Below, in pieces: positions 7,992 to 16,795 of a stretch of 64,000 nt of DNA (its first letter is position 1; every line of letters starts with the position of its first letter). The notes under the pieces were generated by a model. The model searched no databases. It was not told where the DNA came from and was given only the letters and a program-made list of their open reading frames with translations. Position numbers and translations under genes: made by a program. Location of the stretch: the NCBI RefSeq assembly GCF_002886045.1, contig NZ_CP025791.1:2681001-2745000 (forward strand), given 5' to 3'. The DNA comes from Flavivirga eckloniae (GTDB lineage: Bacteria > Bacteroidota > Bacteroidia > Flavobacteriales > Flavobacteriaceae).

Positions 7992-10083
7992 GCAGATAAA
8001 TGTCGCCTTAATTGGTAATCCTAACACAGGGAAAACATCCGTTTTTAATGCATTAACAGGATTAAATCAAAAAGTTGGGAATTACCCTGGAATTACGGTA
8101 GAAAAAAAAGAAGGTATATGTAAACTACCTCGGGGTGTTAAAGCACACATTATTGATCTTCCAGGAACCTATAGCCTCAATGCCTCTTCTCTTGATGAAA
8201 ACGTTGTTATAGAACTCCTTTTAAATAAAAAAGATAAAGACTTCCCAGACATTGCAGTTGTGGTAAGCGATGTTGAAAACTTAAAACGGAACCTCTTACT
8301 TTTTACACAAATTAAAGATCTAGAAATACCAACGCTTCTAGTCATTAATATGGCAGATAGAATGATTTACAAGGGTATTTCGTTAGATATTGATTATTTG
8401 GAGGAGCACCTGCAAACCAAAATTGCTTTAACGAGCACAAGAAAGAATGAAGGTATCGCCAATTTAAAAAATCTTATTGCCAATTTTAAAGAACTTCCCG
8501 TAACACCTTGCTTAAATGCTTCGGAAATAGATCCAGAATATTTTGATAATTTACGTAAAGCCTTCCCTAATCAACTTTTATACAAACTTTGGTTGGTAAT
8601 AACACAAGATGTCAACTTCGGAAAAACAGATAGAAACGAAATTGAAGCTGTAGCCAATTTTAAAACTAAAAGTAAAGGAGACTTAAAACGTTTACAGCAA
8701 AAAGAAACTATTAAGCGCTACCAGTTTATAAACAATGTTCTAAAAAAAGGACAGACTATCGATGTTTCGCAGGCCAAAGATTTGCGAACCAAACTAGATC
8801 GCATTTTAACGCATAAAGTTTGGGGGTATGCCATTTTCTTTATTATCCTGCTTATTATTTTTCAAGCCATTTACGATTGGTCTAGCATTCCAATGGATTT
8901 TATTGATGCTACTTTTGCTTCGCTTAGCGAATGGACCAAAAATCAACTACCGCAAGGCGCCTTCACCGATTTATTGGCAGAAGGTATTATTCCGGGGCTT
9001 GGAGGCATCGTTATATTTATTCCCCAAATTGCTTTCTTATTTTTATTCATCGCCGTTCTTGAAGAAAGTGGTTATATGAGCCGCGTGGTGTTTTTAATGG
9101 ATCGTGTCATGAGGCGCTTTGGTTTAAGCGGTAAAAGTGTTGTGCCTTTAATTTCTGGTACGGCCTGCGCCATTCCGGCAATTATGGCCACAAGAAATAT
9201 TGAAAGCTGGAAAGAACGTTTAATCACCATTCTGGTAACACCATTTACGACGTGTTCTGCAAGGCTTCCCGTTTATTTAATTATTATATCGCTAGTTATC
9301 CCAGAAGAGCGCTTTTTAGGTTTAAGCTCCCAAGCTTTAACGCTTATGCTTTTATATTTAATTGGTTTTGGAACAGCCGTTTTTTCGGCATATCTATTAA
9401 ATAAAGTCCTTAAGATAAAAAGCAAAACTTTTTTTGTAATCGAAATGCCCAACTATAAACTCCCTTTGTTAAAAAATGTAGCTTTAACGGTTATTGAAAA
9501 AACAAAATCTTTCGTGTTTGGCGCTGGTAAAATCATTCTTGCCATATCTATTATCTTGTGGTTTTTAGCATCCTACGGTCCCGGCGAGCAGTTCAATAAT
9601 GCCGAAAACATTATAAAAACCGAACACGCTTCCGAAAGTTTAAATGAAGACGATTTACAACAAAAAATAGCATCCCATAAATTAGAGCATTCTTTTATTG
9701 GTATAGCCGGACGTGCTATTGAACCCGCTATACGTCCGTTGGGTTACGATTGGAAAATTGGTATTGCTCTAATAAGCTCATTTGCTGCCCGCGAAGTATT
9801 TGTAAGTACATTAGCGACTATTTATAGCGTTGGTAGCGACGAAGAAGAAACCATAAAAAATAAAATGGCAAGTGAAGTTAACCCTACCCTAGGAGGTCCA
9901 TTGTTTACGTTTGCATCAGGCGTTTCATTGCTTCTATTTTACGCATTTGCTATGCAATGTATGAGTACTTTAGCCATTGTAAAACGGGAAACCAATTCTT
10001 GGAAATGGCCTACTCTACAATTGGTAGTTATGACGGTTTTTGCATATATGGTAGCACTAATTGCTTTTCAGTTTTTGAAATAG
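7984..10083 (+). CDS. feoB: FeoB, ferrous iron transporter with GTPase domain
   Basis: A 699-residue protein with the N-terminal G domain (G1 GNPNTGKTS at residues 11-19, G3 DLPGTYSL, G4 NMAD) and a helical spacer to about residue 270. The membrane part has repeated gate regions and the conserved segments SGTACAIPAIMATRN, TPFTTCSARLPVY and SSFAAREVFVSTLATIY. It imports Fe2+ across the inner membrane. The Cys in SGTACAIP and TTCSAR are family pore residues. It overlaps feoA and is followed 114 bases later by a tiny Cys-rich gene, making a feoA-feoB-Cys-rich set. Confidence 0.95.
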   Translation: MSKQINVALIGNPNTGKTSVFNALTGLNQKVGNYPGITVEKKEGICKLPRGVKAHIIDLPGTYSLNASSLDENVVIELLLNKKDKDFPDIAVVVSDVENLKRNLLLFTQIKDLEIPTLLVINMADRMIYKGISLDIDYLEEHLQTKIALTSTRKNEGIANLKNLIANFKELPVTPCLNASEIDPEYFDNLRKAFPNQLLYKLWLVITQDVNFGKTDRNEIEAVANFKTKSKGDLKRLQQKETIKRYQFINNVLKKGQTIDVSQAKDLRTKLDRILTHKVWGYAIFFIILLIIFQAIYDWSSIPMDFIDATFASLSEWTKNQLPQGAFTDLLAEGIIPGLGGIVIFIPQIAFLFLFIAVLEESGYMSRVVFLMDRVMRRFGLSGKSVVPLISGTACAIPAIMATRNIESWKERLITILVTPFTTCSARLPVYLIIISLVIPEERFLGLSSQALTLMLLYLIGFGTAVFSAYLLNKVLKIKSKTFFVIEMPNYKLPLLKNVALTVIEKTKSFVFGAGKIILAISIILWFLASYGPGEQFNNAENIIKTEHASESLNEDDLQQKIASHKLEHSFIGIAGRAIEPAIRPLGYDWKIGIALISSFAAREVFVSTLATIYSVGSDEEETIKNKMASEVNPTLGGPLFTFASGVSLLLFYAFAMQCMSTLAIVKRETNSWKWPTLQLVVMTVFAYMVALIAFQFLK

Positions 10084-10197
10084 ATATAGGTATCAATGTA
10101 ATGTGATAATCTTATAAATTGAGCTAAAAAATAACAGATTCTTTTGCTTTAGGGTAGAATAACGTAAATTTATAATAATGATTTCGACTCAATAACC

Positions 10198-10335
10198 ATG
10201 AATACCATTATTCAAAACATACTAGTATTTACAGCTCTGGCATTGGCTTTTGGTTTTTTGTTTAAAAAATTCTTCTGGAAAAAAGCGAAATCTAAAAAAG
10301 CTTGTGGCGGTGATGATGGGTGTGGTTGTCATTAA
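10198..10335 (+). CDS. FeoB-associated Cys-rich membrane protein
   Basis: A 45-residue ORF follows feoB. It has one membrane segment (residues 4-23, ILVFTALALAFGFLF), a basic linker (KKFFWKKAKSKK) and a Cys-rich tail ACGGDDGCGCH. This matches the small FeoB-associated Cys-rich proteins known from Bacteroidota. The three cysteines and terminal histidine could hold iron close to the FeoB channel, but that is inference. Start ATG and stop TAA are clear; spacing from feoB is 114 bases. Confidence 0.85.
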   Translation: MNTIIQNILVFTALALAFGFLFKKFFWKKAKSKKACGGDDGCGCH

Positions 10336-11019
10336 TCCTCTTAACGTAATCGATACATTAAATCATACAGATACGAGCTATTAAAAACGGTGGTATTCCG
10401 AACCAATAATGAGAAGCCTGTCTGCCGACAGCTATAGTGTATCCACATCTCTTTAATCAAGCCACGAATTACACAAATTTACACGAATGTAACTTCAATA
10501 TAATGGATAGCTATCTATACTATTCATAATCACGAATCAGACTTTCAGTCTGTTTTTACAATCCAAACCCGATTTAATTTAAGGTGGGTTCGATTTAATA
10601 TTTTTTGATTTTCAGTTAGTTAAGTTGAAAATACCCCTAGAGTCCCCTCAAAGGGACAATTTTACCGAGTGAGATTCCTCCCTCGAGGGAGGATTAAGGA
10701 GGGTATTTTTAAATACAAACTATTTTATAAGTCTAACAATAAGAACTTTACAATGAAGTTAAATCGAAATCACCTTCAATTTATTAATAAGTAAACACAA
10801 ATTACTTATTTGTAAATAATTTATATTTAGAACCATTTGTGATAATTCGTGAAATTAGTGTCTGTCTTTGTTGAGTTATTATTTAATATGCAGTCATATT
10901 TATGGGTACACCTTAGCTGTCGGCAGACAGGGCCATCACCCACACCTCACATAGCCTAAACTATGAACAACTACAAATTAAAGCTTAATACTGCTGTTGT
11001 TTGAAAAAGCTACATCAAT
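10336..11019. repeat. 684-bp gene-free stretch with inverted repeats
   Basis: No convincing gene is present. A perfect 18-bp inverted repeat frames the stretch: CCTGTCTGCCGACAGCTA at 10417-10434 and its complement at 10914-10931. Inside are a second pair of loosely mirrored segments containing CACGAATTACACAAATTTAC near 10463 and TTTGTGATAATTCGTG near 10840, and a GC-richer hairpin segment around 10655-10706 with CCTCCCTCGAGGGAGG. Such elements recur elsewhere in the window (near 21060, 21130 and 59240). Confidence 0.7.
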
Positions 11020-13047
11020 TTATTTATTATACTTGTTTAACCAAGCCAAAGTATGAGCCACTTTGCTAATTAAGTTACTAGGTTTTTTAGCTATCCCATG
11101 AGAAGCCTCAGGGATTTCAACCAATACCGTTTCTACCTTGCGTAATTTTAGTGCATGATATAATTGTTTCGCTTCACTAGGAGGCGTTCTTAAATCGTTC
11201 ATACCCACCATAACCATCGTTGGTGTCTCAATATTTCCAACTAAAGAAATTGGAGAGAACTTCCAATAGTTTTCAAAATTCTCCCAGGGCTGTCCGGGAT
11301 ATCTGGTATTAGCATACCCATAATAATTATCTGCAACAAGTGTTTTACTAATCCAGTTCATAACTGGTTTTACTACTACCGAAGCTTTAAAACGGTTATT
11401 TTTTCCAATCATCCATGCCGCCATAATACCTCCAGCACTACCACCGGTAACAAACAATTTATCATTATCAACAATACCCTTTTCAACCAAATAATCCACC
11501 CCATCCATCACATCATTATAATCTTGTCCGGGGTAGTTATTAAGAAGCAGATTAGCAAATGCTTCACCATAACTTGTACTACCTCTCGGGTTCGGATAGA
11601 ACACCACATAACCATCTGCAGCATACAGTTGAATTTCGGCAGTAAAACGATCTCCATAATTTAAAATAGGACCTCCATGGTTCTCCACCAATAAGGGATA
11701 TTTTTTTGAAGGGTCGTAAAAAGGTGGTTTTACAATCCACCCTTGAATATCTCTACCATCGTAAGACGATTTATACCAAACCTCTTCTGTTTTTCCGAGT
11801 TCCCGATAACTTAGTAAGTCTGAGTTTAAATTAGTAATTAATTGAGGCGCTTTTTTAGTCCTAATCACAGCTACATCAGCAGGATATTCTGGTCTAGATT
11901 GTGTATAAGCCAAAGTTCCATTATTAGAAAATGAATATGATCCGGAAGCATAAGGTCTTCCTATAGTCGTTCCTCCCATATTGTCTGCCAACTTTGTAAT
12001 TTTACCACCTGTTGTGATGTGGGCTATTTTAGAATTCCCTTTATCATCGTAAGTAAAATACAAGCCTTTTCCGGAATTATCCCAGGAGATATCCCTCACA
12101 TTCCTATCTAGTTTATTAGATATGATATGTCGATTACCACCATCGCTATTCATTAAATGTAATACCGTGTTTTGATGGGCTTCCATTTTATCTTTATATC
12201 CTAAAAATGCGATCGTTTTTCCATCGGGTGATATTTTAGGAGAATGATCTGGTCCAATCTGTGTCGTTAACGCCGTAATGGTTTTTGAATCTACATTTAC
12301 TTTATACACCTCACTATTTCTAAACTCGTACTCCCAATTGTCGCTTCTGTTTCCCGAGAAATAAATGTCTTTCCCATCTGGAGAAAAAGACAAACTACCT
12401 CTATGGTTATAATTTCCCGATGTTAATTGTCGTGGTGTACCACCTTCTGCCGAAATACTAAAAACATGTGTAAAACCAGGTGTCATATACCCCCTTCCGT
12501 CTGCTTCATGCTTTAATCTATCTGTAATCCTTGCTGGTTTTGCCCATTTGGCACCTTTTGGCTTAGCTGGCATTTTAACAACAACTGGGGCTTTTTCGGC
12601 AACAAACATCGTAAACGCTATATGTTTCCCATCTGGAGACCAACAAAGGTTTCCTGGAGATTTTTCTAAATGGGATAGTCTTGCAATTTGTCCAGAATCC
12701 GTCCAATACATATATAATTCCGAGCCTTCATTTGTAGCACTAACAAAAGCAATTCTATCTCCCGTCGGCGACCATCTAGCTTGCGATTCACTAACTTCCC
12801 TCGACGTTAGTTTTCGATGAGAAGACCCATCTACATTTAATATCCACAGATTTCCTTTCGAAGCATCTTTCATGATATCAAACCCGTTTCTTTTATAAAC
12901 TATCTGGGTTCCATCTGGCGAAATTTGTGGATCTGATGCCCATTCCAACTCAAAAACATCTAAATACTGAAAAGGTTCTTTTTTAATTTGACCCAATGCC
13001 AGATTTGTAAATACAACAGAAAACAAAAAAACAATAACGCGATTCAT
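11020..13047 (-). CDS. S9-family (prolyl oligopeptidase type) secreted peptidase
   Basis: A 675-residue protein with a signal peptide (residues 1-19, ending LALGQ). A long beta-propeller region of WD40/TolB-like repeats follows, with recurring 'SPDGKxIAF' phrases at about residues 40-380. A C-terminal alpha/beta-hydrolase peptidase domain completes it. The nucleophile is in GGSAGGIMAAW (near residue 540), the acidic residue in MNDLRTPPSEAK and the histidine in EASHGIAKKPS. Family members are dipeptidyl- or acylaminoacyl-peptidases that trim peptides in the periplasm. It is a single gene, with an imperfect hairpin (13061-13090) upstream. Confidence 0.9.
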   Translation of the reverse strand: MNRVIVFLFSVVFTNLALGQIKKEPFQYLDVFELEWASDPQISPDGTQIVYKRNGFDIMKDASKGNLWILNVDGSSHRKLTSREVSESQARWSPTGDRIAFVSATNEGSELYMYWTDSGQIARLSHLEKSPGNLCWSPDGKHIAFTMFVAEKAPVVVKMPAKPKGAKWAKPARITDRLKHEADGRGYMTPGFTHVFSISAEGGTPRQLTSGNYNHRGSLSFSPDGKDIYFSGNRSDNWEYEFRNSEVYKVNVDSKTITALTTQIGPDHSPKISPDGKTIAFLGYKDKMEAHQNTVLHLMNSDGGNRHIISNKLDRNVRDISWDNSGKGLYFTYDDKGNSKIAHITTGGKITKLADNMGGTTIGRPYASGSYSFSNNGTLAYTQSRPEYPADVAVIRTKKAPQLITNLNSDLLSYRELGKTEEVWYKSSYDGRDIQGWIVKPPFYDPSKKYPLLVENHGGPILNYGDRFTAEIQLYAADGYVVFYPNPRGSTSYGEAFANLLLNNYPGQDYNDVMDGVDYLVEKGIVDNDKLFVTGGSAGGIMAAWMIGKNNRFKASVVVKPVMNWISKTLVADNYYGYANTRYPGQPWENFENYWKFSPISLVGNIETPTMVMVGMNDLRTPPSEAKQLYHALKLRKVETVLVEIPEASHGIAKKPSNLISKVAHTLAWLNKYNK

Positions 13048-13190
13048 ATGTAACTTTTTAATTAAGCTGAAAGTTAATAATTATAACTTTCAATTTTACA
13101 ACAATAGCTTAAGTTATAACGTTTTTTAACTAAAAAGTTTTTAGAATAGACTTGCTTACAGATACGGTTAGTACATGCGATTGGAAGAAC

Positions 13191-13730
13191 CTACTTTCTA
13201 AACAAAGCATCTAAGTAGTTTTGAGTGCTCAAATATTCAACCCTTAAATGTCGCAGATAATTCATAACAGCATTCCTATGAATATTATCAGGCTTTAAAC
13301 AGTCTTCCATATTAGCATTAGAAACTGTAATAGCCAAATACCTGTTCCCATTTCTTGAAATATAATCTTCACCTAATACGGGAGCATCTTCTCCTTGATT
13401 TAACTTTGAATCTATCAAAAATGGCAAAAGCATTAATACCTTATGTTGAATTTCAATTTCATAAAACGAAAAATAGAATAATTCTCCGTCAATTTCAAAA
13501 GGTACATTCGACTCCACATCTAAATGTAATCGTTCATATTTAGTATTAACATAGTTGTAAAATTCGTTGGCATCTTTAGGGTCTTCAAAAATAAAAGCAT
13601 GCTCCTTAGGCAATTTTCTTTTAAACTTTTTTGCAACCATAACCTTATCGGTTTTAATAGATGGTGCTATCCTTAAAGGAATACATGAAAAACATAATAA
13701 AACAGAGAAAAGGGGCACTAATAGTTTCAT
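13191..13730 (-). CDS. Hypothetical lipoprotein, 179 residues
   Basis: The leader KLLVPLFSVLLCFSC ends at Cys16, so the product is probably lipidated. The mature part is mixed alpha/beta, with a charged KKFKRKLPKEH segment, a DPKDANEFYNYVNTKYERL helix and a C-terminal helix NAVMNYLRHLRVEYLSTQNYL. I recognise no known domain. It lies between the S9 peptidase and the DtxR-type regulator, all on the same strand but with gaps of 143 and 58 bases, so co-transcription with the regulator is possible but not shown. Confidence 0.7.
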   Translation of the reverse strand: MKLLVPLFSVLLCFSCIPLRIAPSIKTDKVMVAKKFKRKLPKEHAFIFEDPKDANEFYNYVNTKYERLHLDVESNVPFEIDGELFYFSFYEIEIQHKVLMLLPFLIDSKLNQGEDAPVLGEDYISRNGNRYLAITVSNANMEDCLKPDNIHRNAVMNYLRHLRVEYLSTQNYLDALFRK

Positions 13731-13788
13731 AGTTAAATTTTTAACTATGTACCAACAATTATACCAACGAACAAATTACAGTTTGGTT

Positions 13789-14445
13789 TTAAGAAATTTT
13801 TACGAATAGGTTATTCGCAATCATATTAGATATAATAAACTCTTTAGTGTTTACTTTTATAGTTACTGAATTATCAAACGGTTCTTTATGTAGAACATTC
13901 AATTCGGTTCCCAAAGCGATATTATTCTTATCTAAATACTTTAAAAATTCGGATGAAGAATCTTTAACACCAACACAAATACAATGATCTCCGGTTTCGG
14001 CTTGCGATAAAAGAATCTTATCTATTTTTTTAATTTTTCCTGTTTCATCCGGAATTGGATCGCCATGCGGATCGTGCGTTGGGTGCTCCAGAAAGGCATC
14101 TAACTGACTAATTAGCTTTTTAGATTTTATATGTTCTAACTGCTCGGCTACCTCATGGACTTCATCCCATGAAAAGTTTAATTTCTCTACTAAAAAAACT
14201 TCCCATAATCTGTGCTTTCTAACAATATTAGCGGCAACCTCTTTCCCTTTTTTAGTTAAAGTAACCCCTTGATATTTTTTATAATCGACATATCTTTTTT
14301 CAGAAAGCTTCTTAACCATATCGGTTACAGACGATGCCTTTGTTTCCATTTCTTTAGCAATAGCATTTGTGCTTACATTATTAGCACCGTACTTCCCTAA
14401 GTGATAAATAGCCTTAATATAGTTTTCTTCCGTAAGGGTAATCAT
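13789..14445 (-). CDS. DtxR/MntR-family metal-dependent regulator
   Basis: The protein of 218 residues (from the ATG at 14445) has an N-terminal winged helix (residues 1-60, with NAIAKEMETKASSVTDMVKKL). A metal-binding dimerisation domain follows, with HRLWEVFLVEKLNFSWDEVHEVAEQLEH and HPTHDPHGDPIP. A C-terminal FeoA/SH3-like domain (about residues 145-218) completes it. The family represses uptake genes when Mn2+ or Fe2+ is bound. The start at 14445 is preferred because the upstream TTG at 14466 lies inside the -7 element. The gene is divergent from a TonB receptor and metal ABC importer, and a perfect palindrome lies between them. Confidence 0.9.
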   Translation of the reverse strand: MITLTEENYIKAIYHLGKYGANNVSTNAIAKEMETKASSVTDMVKKLSEKRYVDYKKYQGVTLTKKGKEVAANIVRKHRLWEVFLVEKLNFSWDEVHEVAEQLEHIKSKKLISQLDAFLEHPTHDPHGDPIPDETGKIKKIDKILLSQAETGDHCICVGVKDSSSEFLKYLDKNNIALGTELNVLHKEPFDNSVTIKVNTKEFIISNMIANNLFVKIS

Positions 14446-14463
14446 AGTTAAAATATATATTAA

Positions 14464-14471
14464 CAAATATA
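14464..14471 (-). promoter_or_regulatory. -7 promoter element of the DtxR-family gene
   Basis: The minus strand reads TATATTTG, matching TAnnTTTG, 18 bases upstream of the ATG at 14445. The operator palindrome at 14495-14514 lies about where its -33 region would be. Confidence 0.65.
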
Positions 14472-14494
14472 GAATAATTATAACATTAAAATAA

Positions 14495-14514
14495 TTTTTA
14501 GATTAATCTAAAAA
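14495..14514. promoter_or_regulatory. Perfect 20-bp palindrome, likely DtxR-family operator
   Basis: TTTTTAGATTAATCTAAAAA is a perfect 20-bp inverted repeat in the 97-base region between the divergent regulator and receptor genes. It covers the -33 regions of both promoters. The half-site TTTAGATTA resembles the TTAGGTTA-type half-sites bound by DtxR-family repressors, so metal-dependent autoregulation together with control of the import genes is the likely role. Confidence 0.75.
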
Positions 14515-14520
14515 TATATT

Positions 14521-14528
14521 TATATTTG
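14521..14528 (+). promoter_or_regulatory. -7 promoter element of the receptor/ABC operon
   Basis: TATATTTG matches TAnnTTTG, 14 bases before the ATG at 14543. The operator palindrome ends only six bases upstream. Confidence 0.7.
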
Positions 14529-14542
14529 CATAAAATAATTTT

Positions 14543-16756
14543 ATGAACCACCTTACACTTTTATTTAGCCTTTTAAGTTTTACTGCGTTTGCTCAAACTA
14601 TAACAGGCAGAACAACATCAAACAACACGGCGCTACCTTACGTAAACGTGTATTTAAAAGGTGGTGAACAAGGTGCGGTGTCTAAAGACGATGGTTCATT
14701 TAACATAAAGCATGTAAAAGCTGGGACATATACTATTATAGCTTCATTTACCGGATATCAAACTCAGAAAAAAACAATCACAATTTCTTCAAATAATACA
14801 GTTGTTAATTTTGATTTACCAGAAACAGAACTTTTAGAGGAAGTCGTAATTTCTGGGACTTTAAAAGCGGTATCTCGTTTAGAAAGTCCTGTACCAGTTG
14901 AAGTATACTCCCCTGCATTTTTAAAGAAAAACCCAACCCCAAATATTTTTGAAGCCTTACAAAATGTAAACGGTGTGCGCCCACAAATTAATTGTAATGT
15001 TTGTAACACAGGCGATATTCATATTAACGGTTTAGAAGGACCTTATACGCTTGTACTTATAGATGGCATGCCTATTGTAAGTGGGCTATCTACAGTATAT
15101 GGTCTTTCTGGAATACCAAACTCTTTAATCGAACAAATCGAAATTGTAAAAGGTCCAGCCTCTTCTCTTTATGGGAGCGAAGCCGTTGGAGGGCTTATAA
15201 ATGTTATAACAAAGCTTCCGGAAAATGCCCCAAGGTTTTTTGCAGATAGTTATGTAACTGGGTGGGGAGAAGTCAATTTAGATTTGGGTTTTAAGGCCAA
15301 GGTAGGCGATAAAGCCCATTTACTTATGGGTACAAATTATTTTAACTATAATAATCCGATAGATAATAACGGAGACAATTTCACCGATTTAACACTTCAA
15401 GATAGAATCTCTGTGTTTCAAAAATGGGACTTTAAACGCAACAATAACAGGGTTATGTCTTTAGCAGGTCGTTATTTTTATGAGGATAGATGGGGTGGCG
15501 AAATGCAATGGAATCCGTCATTTAGAGGTGGTAGTGACGTTTACGGGGAAAGCATCTACACGAGTCGTTTCGAAATTTTAGGAAAATATCAATTACCTGT
15601 TGAAGAAAAGATGCTTCTTCAAGTTTCTTATACAGATCATGATCAAAATTCAGTATATGGTAACACGCCCTACTTAGCACAGCAACGTATTGGTTTCGGT
15701 CAATTAACTTGGGACAAACCACTTGAAAATCATGATTTATTATTTGGTGTTGCTGCCAGATATAACTTTTATAACGACAATACCCCTGCTACAGTAACAG
15801 CGGACGAAGTGACCATTCCTTCGATTTTTGCTCAAGATGAAATTAAGCTTAACGATAAAAACACATTGTTATTAGGTGCACGATATGATTACGATAAAAG
15901 ACATGGTAATATATTCACCCCAAGAATTGCTTACAAATTCAAACCCACTACCGATGATATTTTTCGCATTAACGCCGGAACAGGGTTTAGAGTGGTTAAT
16001 ATTTTCACCGAAGAACATGCTGCTCTTACAGGAGCCCGAGACGTTATAATTCCAGAAGAGTTAAAACCAGAGCGTTCCTATAATGTTAATGTTAATTACC
16101 TTAGAAAGTTCTATACCAAATCTGGCGCTATAATTGGTTTAGATGCCTCTGCGTGGTACACCTATTTTACCAATTTGATCTTACCCGATTACGATACCAA
16201 TCCTAACGAAATTATATACGACAATTTAGATGGTAAAGCTATAACAAAAGGAATAAGTGTAAATGTAGACGCCATGATTGCGAGTGGTATTAAGGTACTC
16301 GTCGGGGCTACGATGCAAGATGTTTCCCAAACCGAAAATGGTATAAAGCAACGTCAAATTTTAACCGAACGTTTTACAGGAACATGGGCAGCTTCCTATA
16401 AAAACTATAAATACAACCTAACGCTAGATTATACAGGAAATATTTATGGCCCTATGCGATTACCCTTATTGGGTGATGCAGATCCACGAAGTGAATATTC
16501 GCCAACATGGAGCATTCAAAATATTCAATTAACTTACGACGGATTAAGTAATTTAGAAATTTATGGGGGTGTAAAAAACCTGTTGGATTGGACACCAAAT
16601 AAAGGCAACCCATTTATTATCTCAAGAGCCCACGATCCGTTTGATAAAACTTTAGATGTGAACGATCCTAATGACCTACCTTTCGACCCTTCGTATGTTT
16701 ATGCGCCAAACCAAGGCATTCGCCTGTTTTTTGGGCTACGCTATTCATTTAAATAA
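14543..16756 (+). CDS. TonB-dependent receptor, probable metal-chelate importer
   Basis: A 737-residue outer membrane receptor. It has a signal peptide (residues 1-17), a carboxypeptidase-D regulatory-like domain at about 20-95 (ITGRTTSNNTALPYVNVYLKGG), and a plug at about 110-215 (LVLIDGMPIVSGL, IEIVKGPASSLYGSEAVGGLINVITK). The rest is a 22-strand barrel ending in GLRYSFK. The plug contains a short CNVC stretch (near residue 154), not usual for sugar receptors. It is the first gene of the metal importer block and sits under the DtxR-type operator, so the substrate is likely a metal or metal complex such as Mn, Fe or Zn. The exact ligand cannot be read from sequence. Confidence 0.9.
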   Translation: MNHLTLLFSLLSFTAFAQTITGRTTSNNTALPYVNVYLKGGEQGAVSKDDGSFNIKHVKAGTYTIIASFTGYQTQKKTITISSNNTVVNFDLPETELLEEVVISGTLKAVSRLESPVPVEVYSPAFLKKNPTPNIFEALQNVNGVRPQINCNVCNTGDIHINGLEGPYTLVLIDGMPIVSGLSTVYGLSGIPNSLIEQIEIVKGPASSLYGSEAVGGLINVITKLPENAPRFFADSYVTGWGEVNLDLGFKAKVGDKAHLLMGTNYFNYNNPIDNNGDNFTDLTLQDRISVFQKWDFKRNNNRVMSLAGRYFYEDRWGGEMQWNPSFRGGSDVYGESIYTSRFEILGKYQLPVEEKMLLQVSYTDHDQNSVYGNTPYLAQQRIGFGQLTWDKPLENHDLLFGVAARYNFYNDNTPATVTADEVTIPSIFAQDEIKLNDKNTLLLGARYDYDKRHGNIFTPRIAYKFKPTTDDIFRINAGTGFRVVNIFTEEHAALTGARDVIIPEELKPERSYNVNVNYLRKFYTKSGAIIGLDASAWYTYFTNLILPDYDTNPNEIIYDNLDGKAITKGISVNVDAMIASGIKVLVGATMQDVSQTENGIKQRQILTERFTGTWAASYKNYKYNLTLDYTGNIYGPMRLPLLGDADPRSEYSPTWSIQNIQLTYDGLSNLEIYGGVKNLLDWTPNKGNPFIISRAHDPFDKTLDVNDPNDLPFDPSYVYAPNQGIRLFFGLRYSFK

Positions 16757-16795
16757 TTATGAGCTTTTTAGTAAATTCACACCAAAATTAAATCC

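Noticed and set aside
14446-14466. Longer start for the DtxR-family gene
   Set aside because: A TTG at 14466 would add seven residues, but it lies inside the -7 promoter element, so the ATG at 14445 is used.
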